Below are positions 25,518 through 33,308 of a stretch of 64,000 nucleotides of DNA, piece after piece. The stretch lies in the NCBI GenBank assembly GCA_018335755.1, contig JAGXRK010000011.1, positions 155,885 to 219,884 on the forward strand, given 5' to 3'. The notes beneath the pieces are model-generated. The model saw only the letters and a program-made list of their open reading frames with translations, was not told where the DNA came from and did not search any database. The translations under genes were made by a program, and so were the position numbers. How positions within the stretch are numbered: position 1 is the stretch's first letter; the number at the start of each line of letters is the position of its first letter. The DNA is from Ignavibacterium sp. GTDB lineage: Bacteria > Bacteroidota > Ignavibacteria > Ignavibacteriales > Ignavibacteriaceae.

Positions 25518-28051
25518 TGGGTATAATAATTCATCAAGCAATTTGTGGAGAGCAAAATAAAGCATGGGAATTAATTAATACAACGTTGGAGGATATTCCC
25601 CTTGCTAAAAAAATTGCTTTTCAAGTTGACTTACAAGACAGTCCACCAAGTGGGCTGCAATGGTTACCAGTTCTAAGAGGATTTAGTTTTGGGAATCATT
25701 TTTTATTAATAAAAACTTATCCTGACAATTCCCCGGAGGTTAGAAATGGAAGAGTCTTCTCTCATTGTCTAATTATTGACAAATCAGATCTTTCGATTAT
25801 CTCTGATGTTTCTCATCTTTTGACTTTTTTTAGTCCCGAAATGAATAAAGCAATTCAACTTGCGCCAATAACTCTAACAACAGCAGAACAAAATATAGTT
25901 GAATTGAAAGATAATTTACAGAAAAGGTTTAATAAAGTCATTCAATTTTTCTTAAGATTCAGTGAAGGTGTTGAAACAATAATCTGGATTGGACAAAAGA
26001 ATTATGAAATAGCTGTAAGCAAATTATGGCAAATGCTTTCTCCACAACAAAGAGAAAATTTTTATTTCGGCATAAATTTTAATCCAGCGGAAGTTGCAAA
26101 AAATAAATTGGTCTTTGTAACTATTCCGGAAAACTTGGAAAGCAAATTTACAACCAAAGGTTTCACAACTATTTGTAAGGAAGATTCTATCGAACTAACG
26201 GATTTTGCGGATCAATATCTGGCAAGAGAAGAAAATGCTATAAGAAGAATAGAAAGTTTTATCTCCTCCATTGAAGCTGTAAGACCTAATCAAAAGGACA
26301 TTTCAGTAATTGCTAAGGGGGTTACAACGTTTGAAAATATTGATGAAGAAAAAGACATAAAATTATTAAATACCTTGTCAAACATAATTTCCAAGTATTC
26401 ACCAAATCCGAGTCAGGGAATATTAACCAAGTCAAAGTTGGTAAAGCGAATATCGTTACTTGCTGAAAAAGCAGAAGATTCTGAGATTTTTCTTTTAAGG
26501 AATTTTCACACAAGCGCTTTTAAAGGCAGCAAGGAATTATTTTCAACTGCAATTGATAAATGGTGCAATAACTTTCTACTAAATGAGAAACAAAATCAAA
26601 AAATAAATTATGCCCCATTCATTCACCAAATTTTAGCAGCAGATCAAAGTAATTGGTTGGTTAGTTCAGTTACTGATAAGCTTAATGAATTTCTCTTTAA
26701 GGTGAATAAAATCTCAGCAAAAGTAATTTGGAGTTGGATTTTAAGTGATATTACGATACTCAAAAAAATCTCTGATAAATTGGATAATACAAAACCGGCC
26801 GAAACTTATTTATATGAAACTCTACCCATTTTGAATGAGGAAATTTTATTAGAAATAAAGTCGTTTGCTATAAAACGGAAATGGTTTAGGCTTTATGCAA
26901 CGATTTTAAAAACTCAATATCCTTTTGAAGAAGCAATTAATGAGCAGCTGAAGATTGATTCAGAAATGAATCATTATGAAGGTATAGAGATTATCACAAA
27001 GAGTGTAAAATCGAATTGTATTATCTCCGTTGCTCTAAGCAATGGAGATAGAAGGTTAATTCAGTTATCGGGTAAACTTTGTAATAAGGATAAAAAACTA
27101 TTATCTAGTTTAGAAATTGAAAATATTAATTGGCAAGAAATCTGGTTAGCTTCAATTAATAACGGGAATGATATATATGATGGTATAAAGGAACCATTAC
27201 AAACCACTTACAAACTTTTTAACTTACTAATAAGTGGTAAGTCAATTTCGGAAGGTTTATTAATAAAGATCGGTGAAACTGACTATGCAAATGTTCTGGA
27301 TTTTCCTAATAGAAGTGAAATTTGGGATAGGCTTCCATCCAAAGTGAAAACCAAATTTTTAGAAAAGACTTCAGCGTCATTATTAGAATCATTAAGTAGG
27401 GATTCAACTTATCAGGTTCCTACAGATAAAGAGCTTTCTGATTATATAGTTTCAGATGGCATCTCATTATTTTTATATTACAATAGAAACAACATCAAGA
27501 GTGTTTTACCAATTCTTAATACATATACACAAATTCCTCAACAGATGATAAAAGATTATGTTTACAATTATTCTGGAAAAATAGATGTTGTAGATTCAGT
27601 TCAGTTGGGAAAACTGGTTATATCAAGAAACTCTAGTAAAGTAGCGCAAGTAATTCAATCTAAGGTTAAGCATATACCCAATCTAAAATATGCGTTAATA
27701 GAATGTCACTCCTTGCTCGGCATTTTTGATAAAGCTTCATTGGTTTTTTCTGGAATTATTAATGATTCATCAATATCGGAAGATGAGTGGTGGCAATCTT
27801 TTTCTGATATTGCAATAAGACTCTATGAAGAGGGACCCACAGAAAATGAAATATGGAAACAATCTGATGGGCACAAATATGACTTAATAACAGGTGTCTC
27901 TGGAAAGGAATCGTGGTTAAATGCACTTATCAAATTAAGAAACGGAGGCTGTAAGGATATAACACCAAAAAAATTATTAAAGGCAATGATTAATGAATTT
28001 CCTCAAAACCAAGAGCTTAGAACATTAAAAGACCTTTGGAACAAATTATGA
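25517..28051 (+). CDS. GAP1-type GTPase-associated protein with C-terminal effector-associated domain
   Basis: 844 residues from a GTG in a TAGTG overlap. The N-terminal 250 residues have the GAP1-N1 pattern: 'IHQAICGEQNKAWELI', then 'GNHFLLIKTYPDNSPEVRNGRVFSHCLII'. The long middle part (about 250-760) is helical, with repeat-like character. The last 75 residues ('NEIWKQSDG...SGKESWLNALIKLRNGG...EFPQNQEL') are a small helical domain closely similar to the C-terminus of the next gene, with the style of effector-associated domain 1. GAP1 proteins are predicted hubs connecting GTPase dyads to effectors. Stop and next start overlap as ATGA. Confidence 0.75.
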   Translation: MGIIIHQAICGEQNKAWELINTTLEDIPLAKKIAFQVDLQDSPPSGLQWLPVLRGFSFGNHFLLIKTYPDNSPEVRNGRVFSHCLIIDKSDLSIISDVSHLLTFFSPEMNKAIQLAPITLTTAEQNIVELKDNLQKRFNKVIQFFLRFSEGVETIIWIGQKNYEIAVSKLWQMLSPQQRENFYFGINFNPAEVAKNKLVFVTIPENLESKFTTKGFTTICKEDSIELTDFADQYLAREENAIRRIESFISSIEAVRPNQKDISVIAKGVTTFENIDEEKDIKLLNTLSNIISKYSPNPSQGILTKSKLVKRISLLAEKAEDSEIFLLRNFHTSAFKGSKELFSTAIDKWCNNFLLNEKQNQKINYAPFIHQILAADQSNWLVSSVTDKLNEFLFKVNKISAKVIWSWILSDITILKKISDKLDNTKPAETYLYETLPILNEEILLEIKSFAIKRKWFRLYATILKTQYPFEEAINEQLKIDSEMNHYEGIEIITKSVKSNCIISVALSNGDRRLIQLSGKLCNKDKKLLSSLEIENINWQEIWLASINNGNDIYDGIKEPLQTTYKLFNLLISGKSISEGLLIKIGETDYANVLDFPNRSEIWDRLPSKVKTKFLEKTSASLLESLSRDSTYQVPTDKELSDYIVSDGISLFLYYNRNNIKSVLPILNTYTQIPQQMIKDYVYNYSGKIDVVDSVQLGKLVISRNSSKVAQVIQSKVKHIPNLKYALIECHSLLGIFDKASLVFSGIINDSSISEDEWWQSFSDIAIRLYEEGPTENEIWKQSDGHKYDLITGVSGKESWLNALIKLRNGGCKDITPKKLLKAMINEFPQNQELRTLKDLWNKL

Positions 28052-29082
28052 ACACAATTGTTATTCAAACAGCATTAGCTTTAGAGCAACAAGCAGTTAC
28101 AAACAAATTATCAAATGTTAATGATTATGAGCACCCGGCTTCAAAAACCATTTATAAAGTCGGACATTATTTTTCAAAAGGGAACAAACTTCAGATTATA
28201 GTTGGAAGAACCAATCAAACCAATATTAATGCTGCAATAGAAACTGAAAGAGTAATTCAGCATTTTAATCCTACTTATATTTTCTTTCTTGGTGTTGCTG
28301 GTAGCTTGAAAGATGTAAAAATTGGAGATGTTGTCATTGGAACAGATGTGATTGGCTATGAGCGAGGAAAAGCAAAAGAGGAATTTTTACTTAGACCACA
28401 ATTTGGTTTTTCATCTTATGAACTAGAACAAAAAGCTATAAGTTTTATTAATTCAGATGAATGGCAAATGCAATCTTCCATTTTATTAAATAAACAATTT
28501 CATTATAAGATTGCAGCATTAACAGGAACAATTGCATCAGGAGAAAAGGTTATTGGTTCTACAGCATCTTCTATTTATTTATTCCTTAAAAAACATTGCA
28601 GTCACGCATTAGCTGTTGAGATGGAAGGTTTAGGATTTTTGGAAGCATGCAGACCATATCCATTAATAAAATCTCTTATCATAAGAGGTATCTCAGATAT
28701 AGTAAATGGAAAAGAACATTCAGATGCACAGGGATCACAAGAATATGCTTCAAATAATGCAACAGAATTTTTATTTGGATTAATTGACTTTATTGGGATC
28801 AAACAAGAAATAGTTACCCTTTCTCTACGGCAAAAATTATATGAAATCTTACCTAAATTTTATCCATCAGGACTGAGGGATAATGAAATATGGAGACGAG
28901 CAGGTGGAGATCTTTCATTAGTAAATTTAAACACCACAGGGAAAGCACAGTGGGTTGATGCTTTGATGTTAATAGAAAATGGTGGAGGCGGGTATATAAC
29001 TTTTAACTCACTTATAACACAAATGAGAATCGATTATCCGAATAATGAATCATTAAAAATTTTGTGTATTGAATGTAAGTAA
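28048..29082 (+). CDS. Nucleosidase/phosphorylase effector with C-terminal effector-associated domain
   Basis: 344 residues from the ATG at 28048 (ATGA overlap). Residues 1-250 are a PNP/UDP-phosphorylase or MTA/SAH-nucleosidase-like domain: 'FFLGVAGSLKDVKIGDVVIG' (phosphate/ribose loop), 'IASGEKVIG', 'AVEMEGLGFLEA' (Met192-Glu193 ribose contacts) and 'IRGISDIVNG' (Asp217 catalytic). Residues 258-344 form a helical domain with 'NEIWRRAGG...TGKAQWVDALMLIENGG...DYPNNESL', which matches the end of the GAP1 protein. In conflict systems such nucleosidases may deplete or alter nucleotides when activated; the domain pair suggests direct binding to GAP1. Enzyme fold is firm, effector role inferred. 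Confidence 0.8.
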   Translation: MNTIVIQTALALEQQAVTNKLSNVNDYEHPASKTIYKVGHYFSKGNKLQIIVGRTNQTNINAAIETERVIQHFNPTYIFFLGVAGSLKDVKIGDVVIGTDVIGYERGKAKEEFLLRPQFGFSSYELEQKAISFINSDEWQMQSSILLNKQFHYKIAALTGTIASGEKVIGSTASSIYLFLKKHCSHALAVEMEGLGFLEACRPYPLIKSLIIRGISDIVNGKEHSDAQGSQEYASNNATEFLFGLIDFIGIKQEIVTLSLRQKLYEILPKFYPSGLRDNEIWRRAGGDLSLVNLNTTGKAQWVDALMLIENGGGGYITFNSLITQMRIDYPNNESLKILCIECK

Positions 29083-29242
29083 ATTAATTCCATGGTTGTC
29101 GGCTTTTTTAAAAATAGTTAATTTCTTTATCATTTATAGCTAGATAATCGCGCGACTTACCAATAATGATTTTTCTTTTTCATCAGCTCTGTCTATAATA
29201 AAAAGTAAAAAAAATCAAATTATTTATAAAAGGAGCTTTATT

Positions 29243-29530
29243 ATGTATCGTGAAATAATTTTTATACACCCATCAGATTTAAAGGACGTCTTATTAGAAG
29301 CAAGTAAGCTTGAACTTGAATTGGTCCAAAATGCTGGTGATGAATCCGACTTAGAAGAGAATAGACTATTTTATGAAATTAATGATGAAGGGCAGATTAC
29401 AAATATCCGTACTTACGATAACAAGAATATTGCTAGGGCTTTTGAACAAGTAAATCAAAAAAACTTTGAAGACCTTTACCAACAATTAAAATATAGTGGA
29501 TATGAATTTGCTGAAGATTCATCAGATTGA
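29243..29530 (+). CDS. Hypothetical 95-residue acidic protein
   Basis: Strong ribosome binding site (AAAAGGAG) before the ATG. Acidic, soluble, with an alpha/beta look ('MYREIIFIHPSDLKDVLLEASKLELELV'); no recognised family. It follows the nucleosidase by 160 bases, with an A/T-rich gap that could hold its own promoter. It could be an accessory of the operon before it, but there is no coupling. Confidence 0.55.
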   Translation: MYREIIFIHPSDLKDVLLEASKLELELVQNAGDESDLEENRLFYEINDEGQITNIRTYDNKNIARAFEQVNQKNFEDLYQQLKYSGYEFAEDSSD

Positions 29531-29641
29531 AAACTAAGACTTATTAAGCAAAAATAAATAATCTATTTTAATTGGAGTAAAGAATCGCTTTCAATGGGTA
29601 CTAGGATGATTTGATAAAATTTATTCACTATTTTTACATTA

Positions 29642-30526
29642 ATGTATTATAGAAGAAAAATATTATTAGCCTTATTACAAAAGTTCGGTGGTGTGCTTCC
29701 AAAGATTGATTTTCAGAAATATCTTTTTCTTTTAAATGTTAATAAACAAAGTCCTTTCTTTGAATTTATTCCATACAAGTATGGCTGCTTTTCATTCCAG
29801 GCAAACCAGGATATGTCAACAATGGTTAAGTACAGCCTTGTAACAGAATCTGAAAAAAATTGGCAATTAAAAAGTGATATAAATTATTTTAATGATCTTA
29901 AAGAAGAAGACAGAAAACGAATAAAGGAATTACAAACAAGTTTTGGAAATCTTAAAGGCCGTAACCTTATAAAATATGTTTATGAAAATTATCCATACTA
30001 CTCGATAAACAGCACAATAAAAGAAACAATATTAGATACTGAACATTTAAAGGCTGTAGAAAATTCAAGAACAATTAAAAGCGAGTTTACTTTATATTCG
30101 ATAGGATATGAAGGTAAAACCGTTGAGCATTTTACAAATGAATTGATAGGAGAAGACATAAAGGTGCTCTGTGATGTTAGAAAAAATGCGCTTAGTATGA
30201 AGTATGGGTTTTCTAAAAAACAGTTAAAAAATGTTGTTGAAAATGCAGGTATAAAATATATCCATATTCCTGCACTCGGTATTGAATCCGATAAGCGTCA
30301 GCTATTGAACACAAAAGAAGATTATGATAATCTTTTTCAGAATTATAAACTTAATACTATTCCTCATAGAGATGCCGAAATATCAGAATTGTATAGAATG
30401 TTTATCGAACGCAAAAGAATTGCTCTAATGTGCTTTGAAGCCGATCATAATTTCTGTCATAGAAGTCGCACAATTGAAGCACTTGAAAAGAAATTTGAAA
30501 AGGAATTTTTAATAAAACATTTATAG
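29642..30526 (+). CDS. DUF488 family protein with N-terminal helical domain
   Basis: 294 residues. The C-terminal half (about 145-294) is DUF488: 'LYSIGYEGKTVEHFTNELI', 'VLCDVRKNALSMKYGFSKKQL' and 'IALMCFEADHNFCHRSRTIEAL', with the typical Cys and CHR residues. The N-terminal 140 residues ('RKILLALLQKFGGVLPKIDFQKYLFLL') resemble helical SocA/Panacea-like antitoxin domains; this is a pattern impression. The function of DUF488 is not established, but such genes are frequent in defence islands. The following gene begins nine bases downstream and the two form a pair. Confidence 0.8.
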   Translation: MYYRRKILLALLQKFGGVLPKIDFQKYLFLLNVNKQSPFFEFIPYKYGCFSFQANQDMSTMVKYSLVTESEKNWQLKSDINYFNDLKEEDRKRIKELQTSFGNLKGRNLIKYVYENYPYYSINSTIKETILDTEHLKAVENSRTIKSEFTLYSIGYEGKTVEHFTNELIGEDIKVLCDVRKNALSMKYGFSKKQLKNVVENAGIKYIHIPALGIESDKRQLLNTKEDYDNLFQNYKLNTIPHRDAEISELYRMFIERKRIALMCFEADHNFCHRSRTIEALEKKFEKEFLIKHL

Positions 30527-30535
30527 GGGTCGTTA

Positions 30536-31372
30536 ATGCGTACTAAAGTTCTTATCACAGTAAAAGCCTATCCTGCGCTTTCCAAAAAATATAACGAAAC
30601 AGTCTGCACGGCAGGCATAACCGAAGAAGGTAAATGGATTAGAATATACCCTATACCTTTCAGGCAATTAGACTATGATAATCAATTTAGAAAATATGAA
30701 TGGATTGAATTAGATCTTGAAAGAAATACAAGTGATTTCAGACCTGAATCATACAGACCAAAAAACTTTATGCTTAACGATCTCATATCTTATGGAATAA
30801 TAAAAGCAGATGGTAATGCCTGGGTTGAAAGAAGAAAATTTGTTCTCAAAAATATTTACACTAATCTTGATCAGCTAATCTCTGAAGCAAAGAATAAAGA
30901 TATTTGTACTTCACTAGCTGTATTTAAACCAACAAAAAAAATTGATTTTATTTACCAGGAAACCGATAGAGAATGGAAAAAAGAAAAAATCGATTTCCTT
31001 AAAAACAAAAAACTGCAATTAAACTTGTTCGAAAACAACGAACAAAATGATATTGATGAATTTGAACTAGTAGATAAGCTTCCTTATAAGTTCTCTTTTA
31101 AATTCGAAGATGATGCTGGTAAAGAATCTACATTAATGATTGAAGATTGGGAAACCGGTATGTTGTTTTGGCATTCACTTGAACGAAATGAAGGTAACGA
31201 ATACAAAGCTTGCGAAGATGTAAAGAAAAAGTATTTTGAAGATTTTGCAAAAACCAAAGATCACTATTTCTTTTTAGGCACAACAAAGAGATTCCACTAT
31301 ACAGCACCAAATCCATTTGTGATTGTCGGGGATTTCAGGCCAAAGTATATTACCCAGGAGAAATTATTTTGA
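30536..31372 (+). CDS. Conserved protein paired with DUF488
   Basis: 278 residues, soluble, unnamed. The opening 'VLITVKAYPALSKKYNETVCTAGITEEGKWIRIYPIPFRQL' and 'DFRPESYRP' are a recurrent signature of proteins encoded next to DUF488 genes in bacteria as far as I recall. The C-terminus 'FFLGTTKRFHYTAPNPFVIVGDFRP' also looks conserved. No catalytic motif is evident. The ribosome binding site (AGGGG) overlaps the end of the DUF488 gene, indicating one transcript. Its position in this island suggests a defence or toxin-antitoxin role, unproved. Confidence 0.65.
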   Translation: MRTKVLITVKAYPALSKKYNETVCTAGITEEGKWIRIYPIPFRQLDYDNQFRKYEWIELDLERNTSDFRPESYRPKNFMLNDLISYGIIKADGNAWVERRKFVLKNIYTNLDQLISEAKNKDICTSLAVFKPTKKIDFIYQETDREWKKEKIDFLKNKKLQLNLFENNEQNDIDEFELVDKLPYKFSFKFEDDAGKESTLMIEDWETGMLFWHSLERNEGNEYKACEDVKKKYFEDFAKTKDHYFFLGTTKRFHYTAPNPFVIVGDFRPKYITQEKLF

Positions 31373-31466
31373 TAACGAAGGATTATATTTTCAACTTTAA
31401 TAAAGAAATTATTATTTCTCATTAGAGCTAAATCAATTTGATTCTATTGATTCCAAATTAAATCTT

Positions 31467-32024
31467 TCAACGATTAATTTGTCTTTCAACCCCAGTAATC
31501 TTCAATCTGTAACTGATCATAACCATACTTGCACCAAAATGGTCAGATAGTTCAATTTTGTTCATTCCTTTGTAACATCCCCATAATAATGCTTTTCGTG
31601 GGATTTGTAAACAACCACCAAGCCAATTTGCTTCATCTTCTTGTATTGAGTTGTAATCTCTTAAAGGAAAAGGAAAGTCTTCTCTTAATTTTATTTTTTC
31701 CATATCATGTTTACAAATTATGTGTCCAAGTTCGTGCATTAAATTACTTTCACTCCGTTTTTTAGAATGTGAAGAATTGAAAATTATAACATATTCTCCG
31801 CTATTATTTTTGATAGAGATAGCAGACCAGGAAGACGAATCGTGATTGAGAAGAAGGTTTTTCTCTTTAATAGTCAAAGCTGGGATATCCTTGGGGGTTA
31901 TTAAACCAACACCCAGGTGATTTGCAAGTAATTCAGCCGGGAGTTTTTCGTAATACTTTAATGACAAATCCTTTCTGAATTCAACAGCTTTTTTTTCAGC
32001 CCAAGTTTTAAACCCCCACCTCAT
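31467..32024 (-). CDS. ImmA/IrrE-type zinc metallopeptidase
   Basis: 185 residues with the zinc motif HELGH (His97, Glu98, His101) in 'LMHELGHIICKH' and the third-ligand region 'QEDEANWLGGCLQIP'. ImmA/IrrE proteases cleave or inactivate a partner XRE repressor to switch on a mobile or defence operon. Here the XRE gene lies immediately upstream, with ATGA overlap, so the two are a regulator pair. They are divergent from the ubiquitin-like operon, which is the probable target (inference). Confidence 0.88.
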   Translation of the reverse strand: MRWGFKTWAEKKAVEFRKDLSLKYYEKLPAELLANHLGVGLITPKDIPALTIKEKNLLLNHDSSSWSAISIKNNSGEYVIIFNSSHSKKRSESNLMHELGHIICKHDMEKIKLREDFPFPLRDYNSIQEDEANWLGGCLQIPRKALLWGCYKGMNKIELSDHFGASMVMISYRLKITGVERQINR

Positions 32025-32365
32025 TTATTTTTTACCTCGCTCTTATAAGCGAACTCTATCATTTTTATAAGCGTATTAGCGGTGTTTGAATTAAGATTTT
32101 TATCTGCACGCAAATGTGCAATAATTTCTTTTTCATTACTTTTTGATTTTGGGGTACTTGAATCTTTAAAATAATCAGGTGATACTTCCAGCCAATCACA
32201 GAGTTTAATAAATGTGTTAATATCTGGTAACTTACTTTGTTCAATTCTTGAGAGTGTAGAAGCGCTAACCTCTCCAATTTCAACAGCAGTTTCTCTTAGT
32301 CCTTTATTGCCACGCTTCGACTTTATCATTTCAGCCAACTTATCAACGTTTAAATTCTTCTTCAT
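32021..32365 (-). CDS. XRE-family helix-turn-helix repressor
   Basis: 114 residues with an N-terminal HTH: 'KLAEMIKSKRGNKGLRETAVEIGEVSASTLSRIEQSKLPDINTFIKLCDWLEVSPDYF' (residues about 8-66). The recognition helix includes SASTLSRIEQ. The C-terminal half is helical. A ribosome binding site (AGAGG) precedes the ATG. It likely binds the palindromes in the 121-base divergent region and controls both its own pair and the conjugation operon. Confidence 0.88.
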   Translation of the reverse strand: MKKNLNVDKLAEMIKSKRGNKGLRETAVEIGEVSASTLSRIEQSKLPDINTFIKLCDWLEVSPDYFKDSSTPKSKSNEKEIIAHLRADKNLNSNTANTLIKMIEFAYKSEVKNK

Positions 32366-32383
32366 ATTGAACCTCTTTTAATG

Positions 32384-32450
32384 TGTTGCATAAAAAATAC
32401 AATGATTTCACTTGTAAAACAAAATTTAATTTTGTATCATTGGTGCAACA
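32384..32450. promoter_or_regulatory. Putative operator region between XRE gene and ubiquitin-like operon
   Basis: Nested inverted repeats fill the divergent promoter region: TGTTGCA (32384-32390) against TGCAACA (32444-32450), CAATGAT (32400-32406) against ATCATTG (32436-32442), and in the centre ACAAAAT-TTA-ATTTTGT (32419-32435). This symmetry is what is expected of a repressor-controlled bidirectional promoter. The binding protein is presumed to be the adjacent XRE repressor. Confidence 0.55.
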
Positions 32451-32486
32451 AATGTCATCTTTATTAAACAAACATAGGATGCAAAA

Positions 32487-32954
32487 ATGAAAACGGAAGT
32501 TGTAGAGAAGAAACACAAATATAAAATCAAAGTTGATGAATTGATTTTAGAGTTTAATGAACCAATCGTTACTGGTTCTGAGATTCTTATCAAAGCTGGA
32601 AAGACACCTATTGAGTGTTTTACATTATATCAAAAGTTCAGAGGATGTGATTTTGAAAAAATTAGTCTTGATGAAAAGGTAGACCTTTCAAAATCTGGTC
32701 TGGAGCACTTTACTATTAAATCTCCTGAAGTTTTTCACTATACAGTTGATGGGGAACCCGAGACAACAGATAAGTCTCATTTAACCGCAAATGAAATACT
32801 TCAATTAGCAGGCTTAGATCCTAATGACTATTATCTCACCCAAATTTATCCAAATGATCTTTCTTATAAAGAAAATCCGAATGAGCCAATTGTAATGATG
32901 TGCCCGGGATATAAGTTTATTTCTGCATACCTTAGTGGTACACCGGTAGCGTGA
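32487..32954 (+). CDS. Tandem ubiquitin-like (multiubiquitin) protein
   Basis: 155 residues made of two beta-grasp units. Unit 1 (about 10-76): 'YKIKVDELILEFNEPIVTGSEILIKAGK...VDLSKSGLEHFTI'. Unit 2 (about 82-148): 'FHYTVDGEP...LTANEILQLAGLDPNDYYLTQI...MCPGYKFIS'. The 'TGxEIL...AG' and 'vdl...G.e.F' features are the multiubiquitin family signature. The end is ...YLSGTPVA, without terminal Gly-Gly, so processing by the JAB protease encoded downstream may be needed to expose a Gly, or conjugation is unusual. First gene of a three-gene operon; the next starts six bases later. Confidence 0.8.
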   Translation: MKTEVVEKKHKYKIKVDELILEFNEPIVTGSEILIKAGKTPIECFTLYQKFRGCDFEKISLDEKVDLSKSGLEHFTIKSPEVFHYTVDGEPETTDKSHLTANEILQLAGLDPNDYYLTQIYPNDLSYKENPNEPIVMMCPGYKFISAYLSGTPVA

Positions 32955-32960
32955 GGTAAA

Positions 32961-33308
32961 ATGGCAACTTCTGATTTTATTCAAGAATTAAAATCTCTTG
33001 GATATGAACCTCAAGAGCCGGCACAAAATAAAGTATGTTTCCTTTATGTTGTTGATGCCGGTAAAAATCGTGGTAAAAAAGTTTGGCTTGGATTTGAGAA
33101 CCTTCAAGATTTCCCTTTGAACTGTCCTCACGGTCCACATTTTAAACCAATTGATGATGGTTGGGTTAATCCATCACTGGGAACACATTCCAGTAGTTTC
33201 GGTACCAATTGGAGACACTGGAGCCGTCCTTTTAATGAATGGAACAGAACAAAGAAAACAGTTAAGGAATATTTAGCACATATTAAGAATCTTTTATTAC
33301 GGTTATGA
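32961..33308 (+). CDS. Prokaryotic E2-like protein (family E type)
   Basis: 115 residues. The C-terminal pattern 'FGTNWRHWSRPFNEWNRTKKTVKEYLAHIKNLL' and the middle 'LYVVDAGKNRGKKVWLGF...FPLNCPHGPHF' fit the prokaryotic E2 family E, UBC-fold proteins of ubiquitin-like operons. Candidate active-site Cys is Cys55 (LNCPHG) or Cys26; no canonical HPN motif is present. GAGG precedes the ATG. Its stop overlaps the start of the E1 gene (ATGA), so a complex or sequential action with the E1 is likely. Confidence 0.65.
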   Translation: MATSDFIQELKSLGYEPQEPAQNKVCFLYVVDAGKNRGKKVWLGFENLQDFPLNCPHGPHFKPIDDGWVNPSLGTHSSSFGTNWRHWSRPFNEWNRTKKTVKEYLAHIKNLLLRL

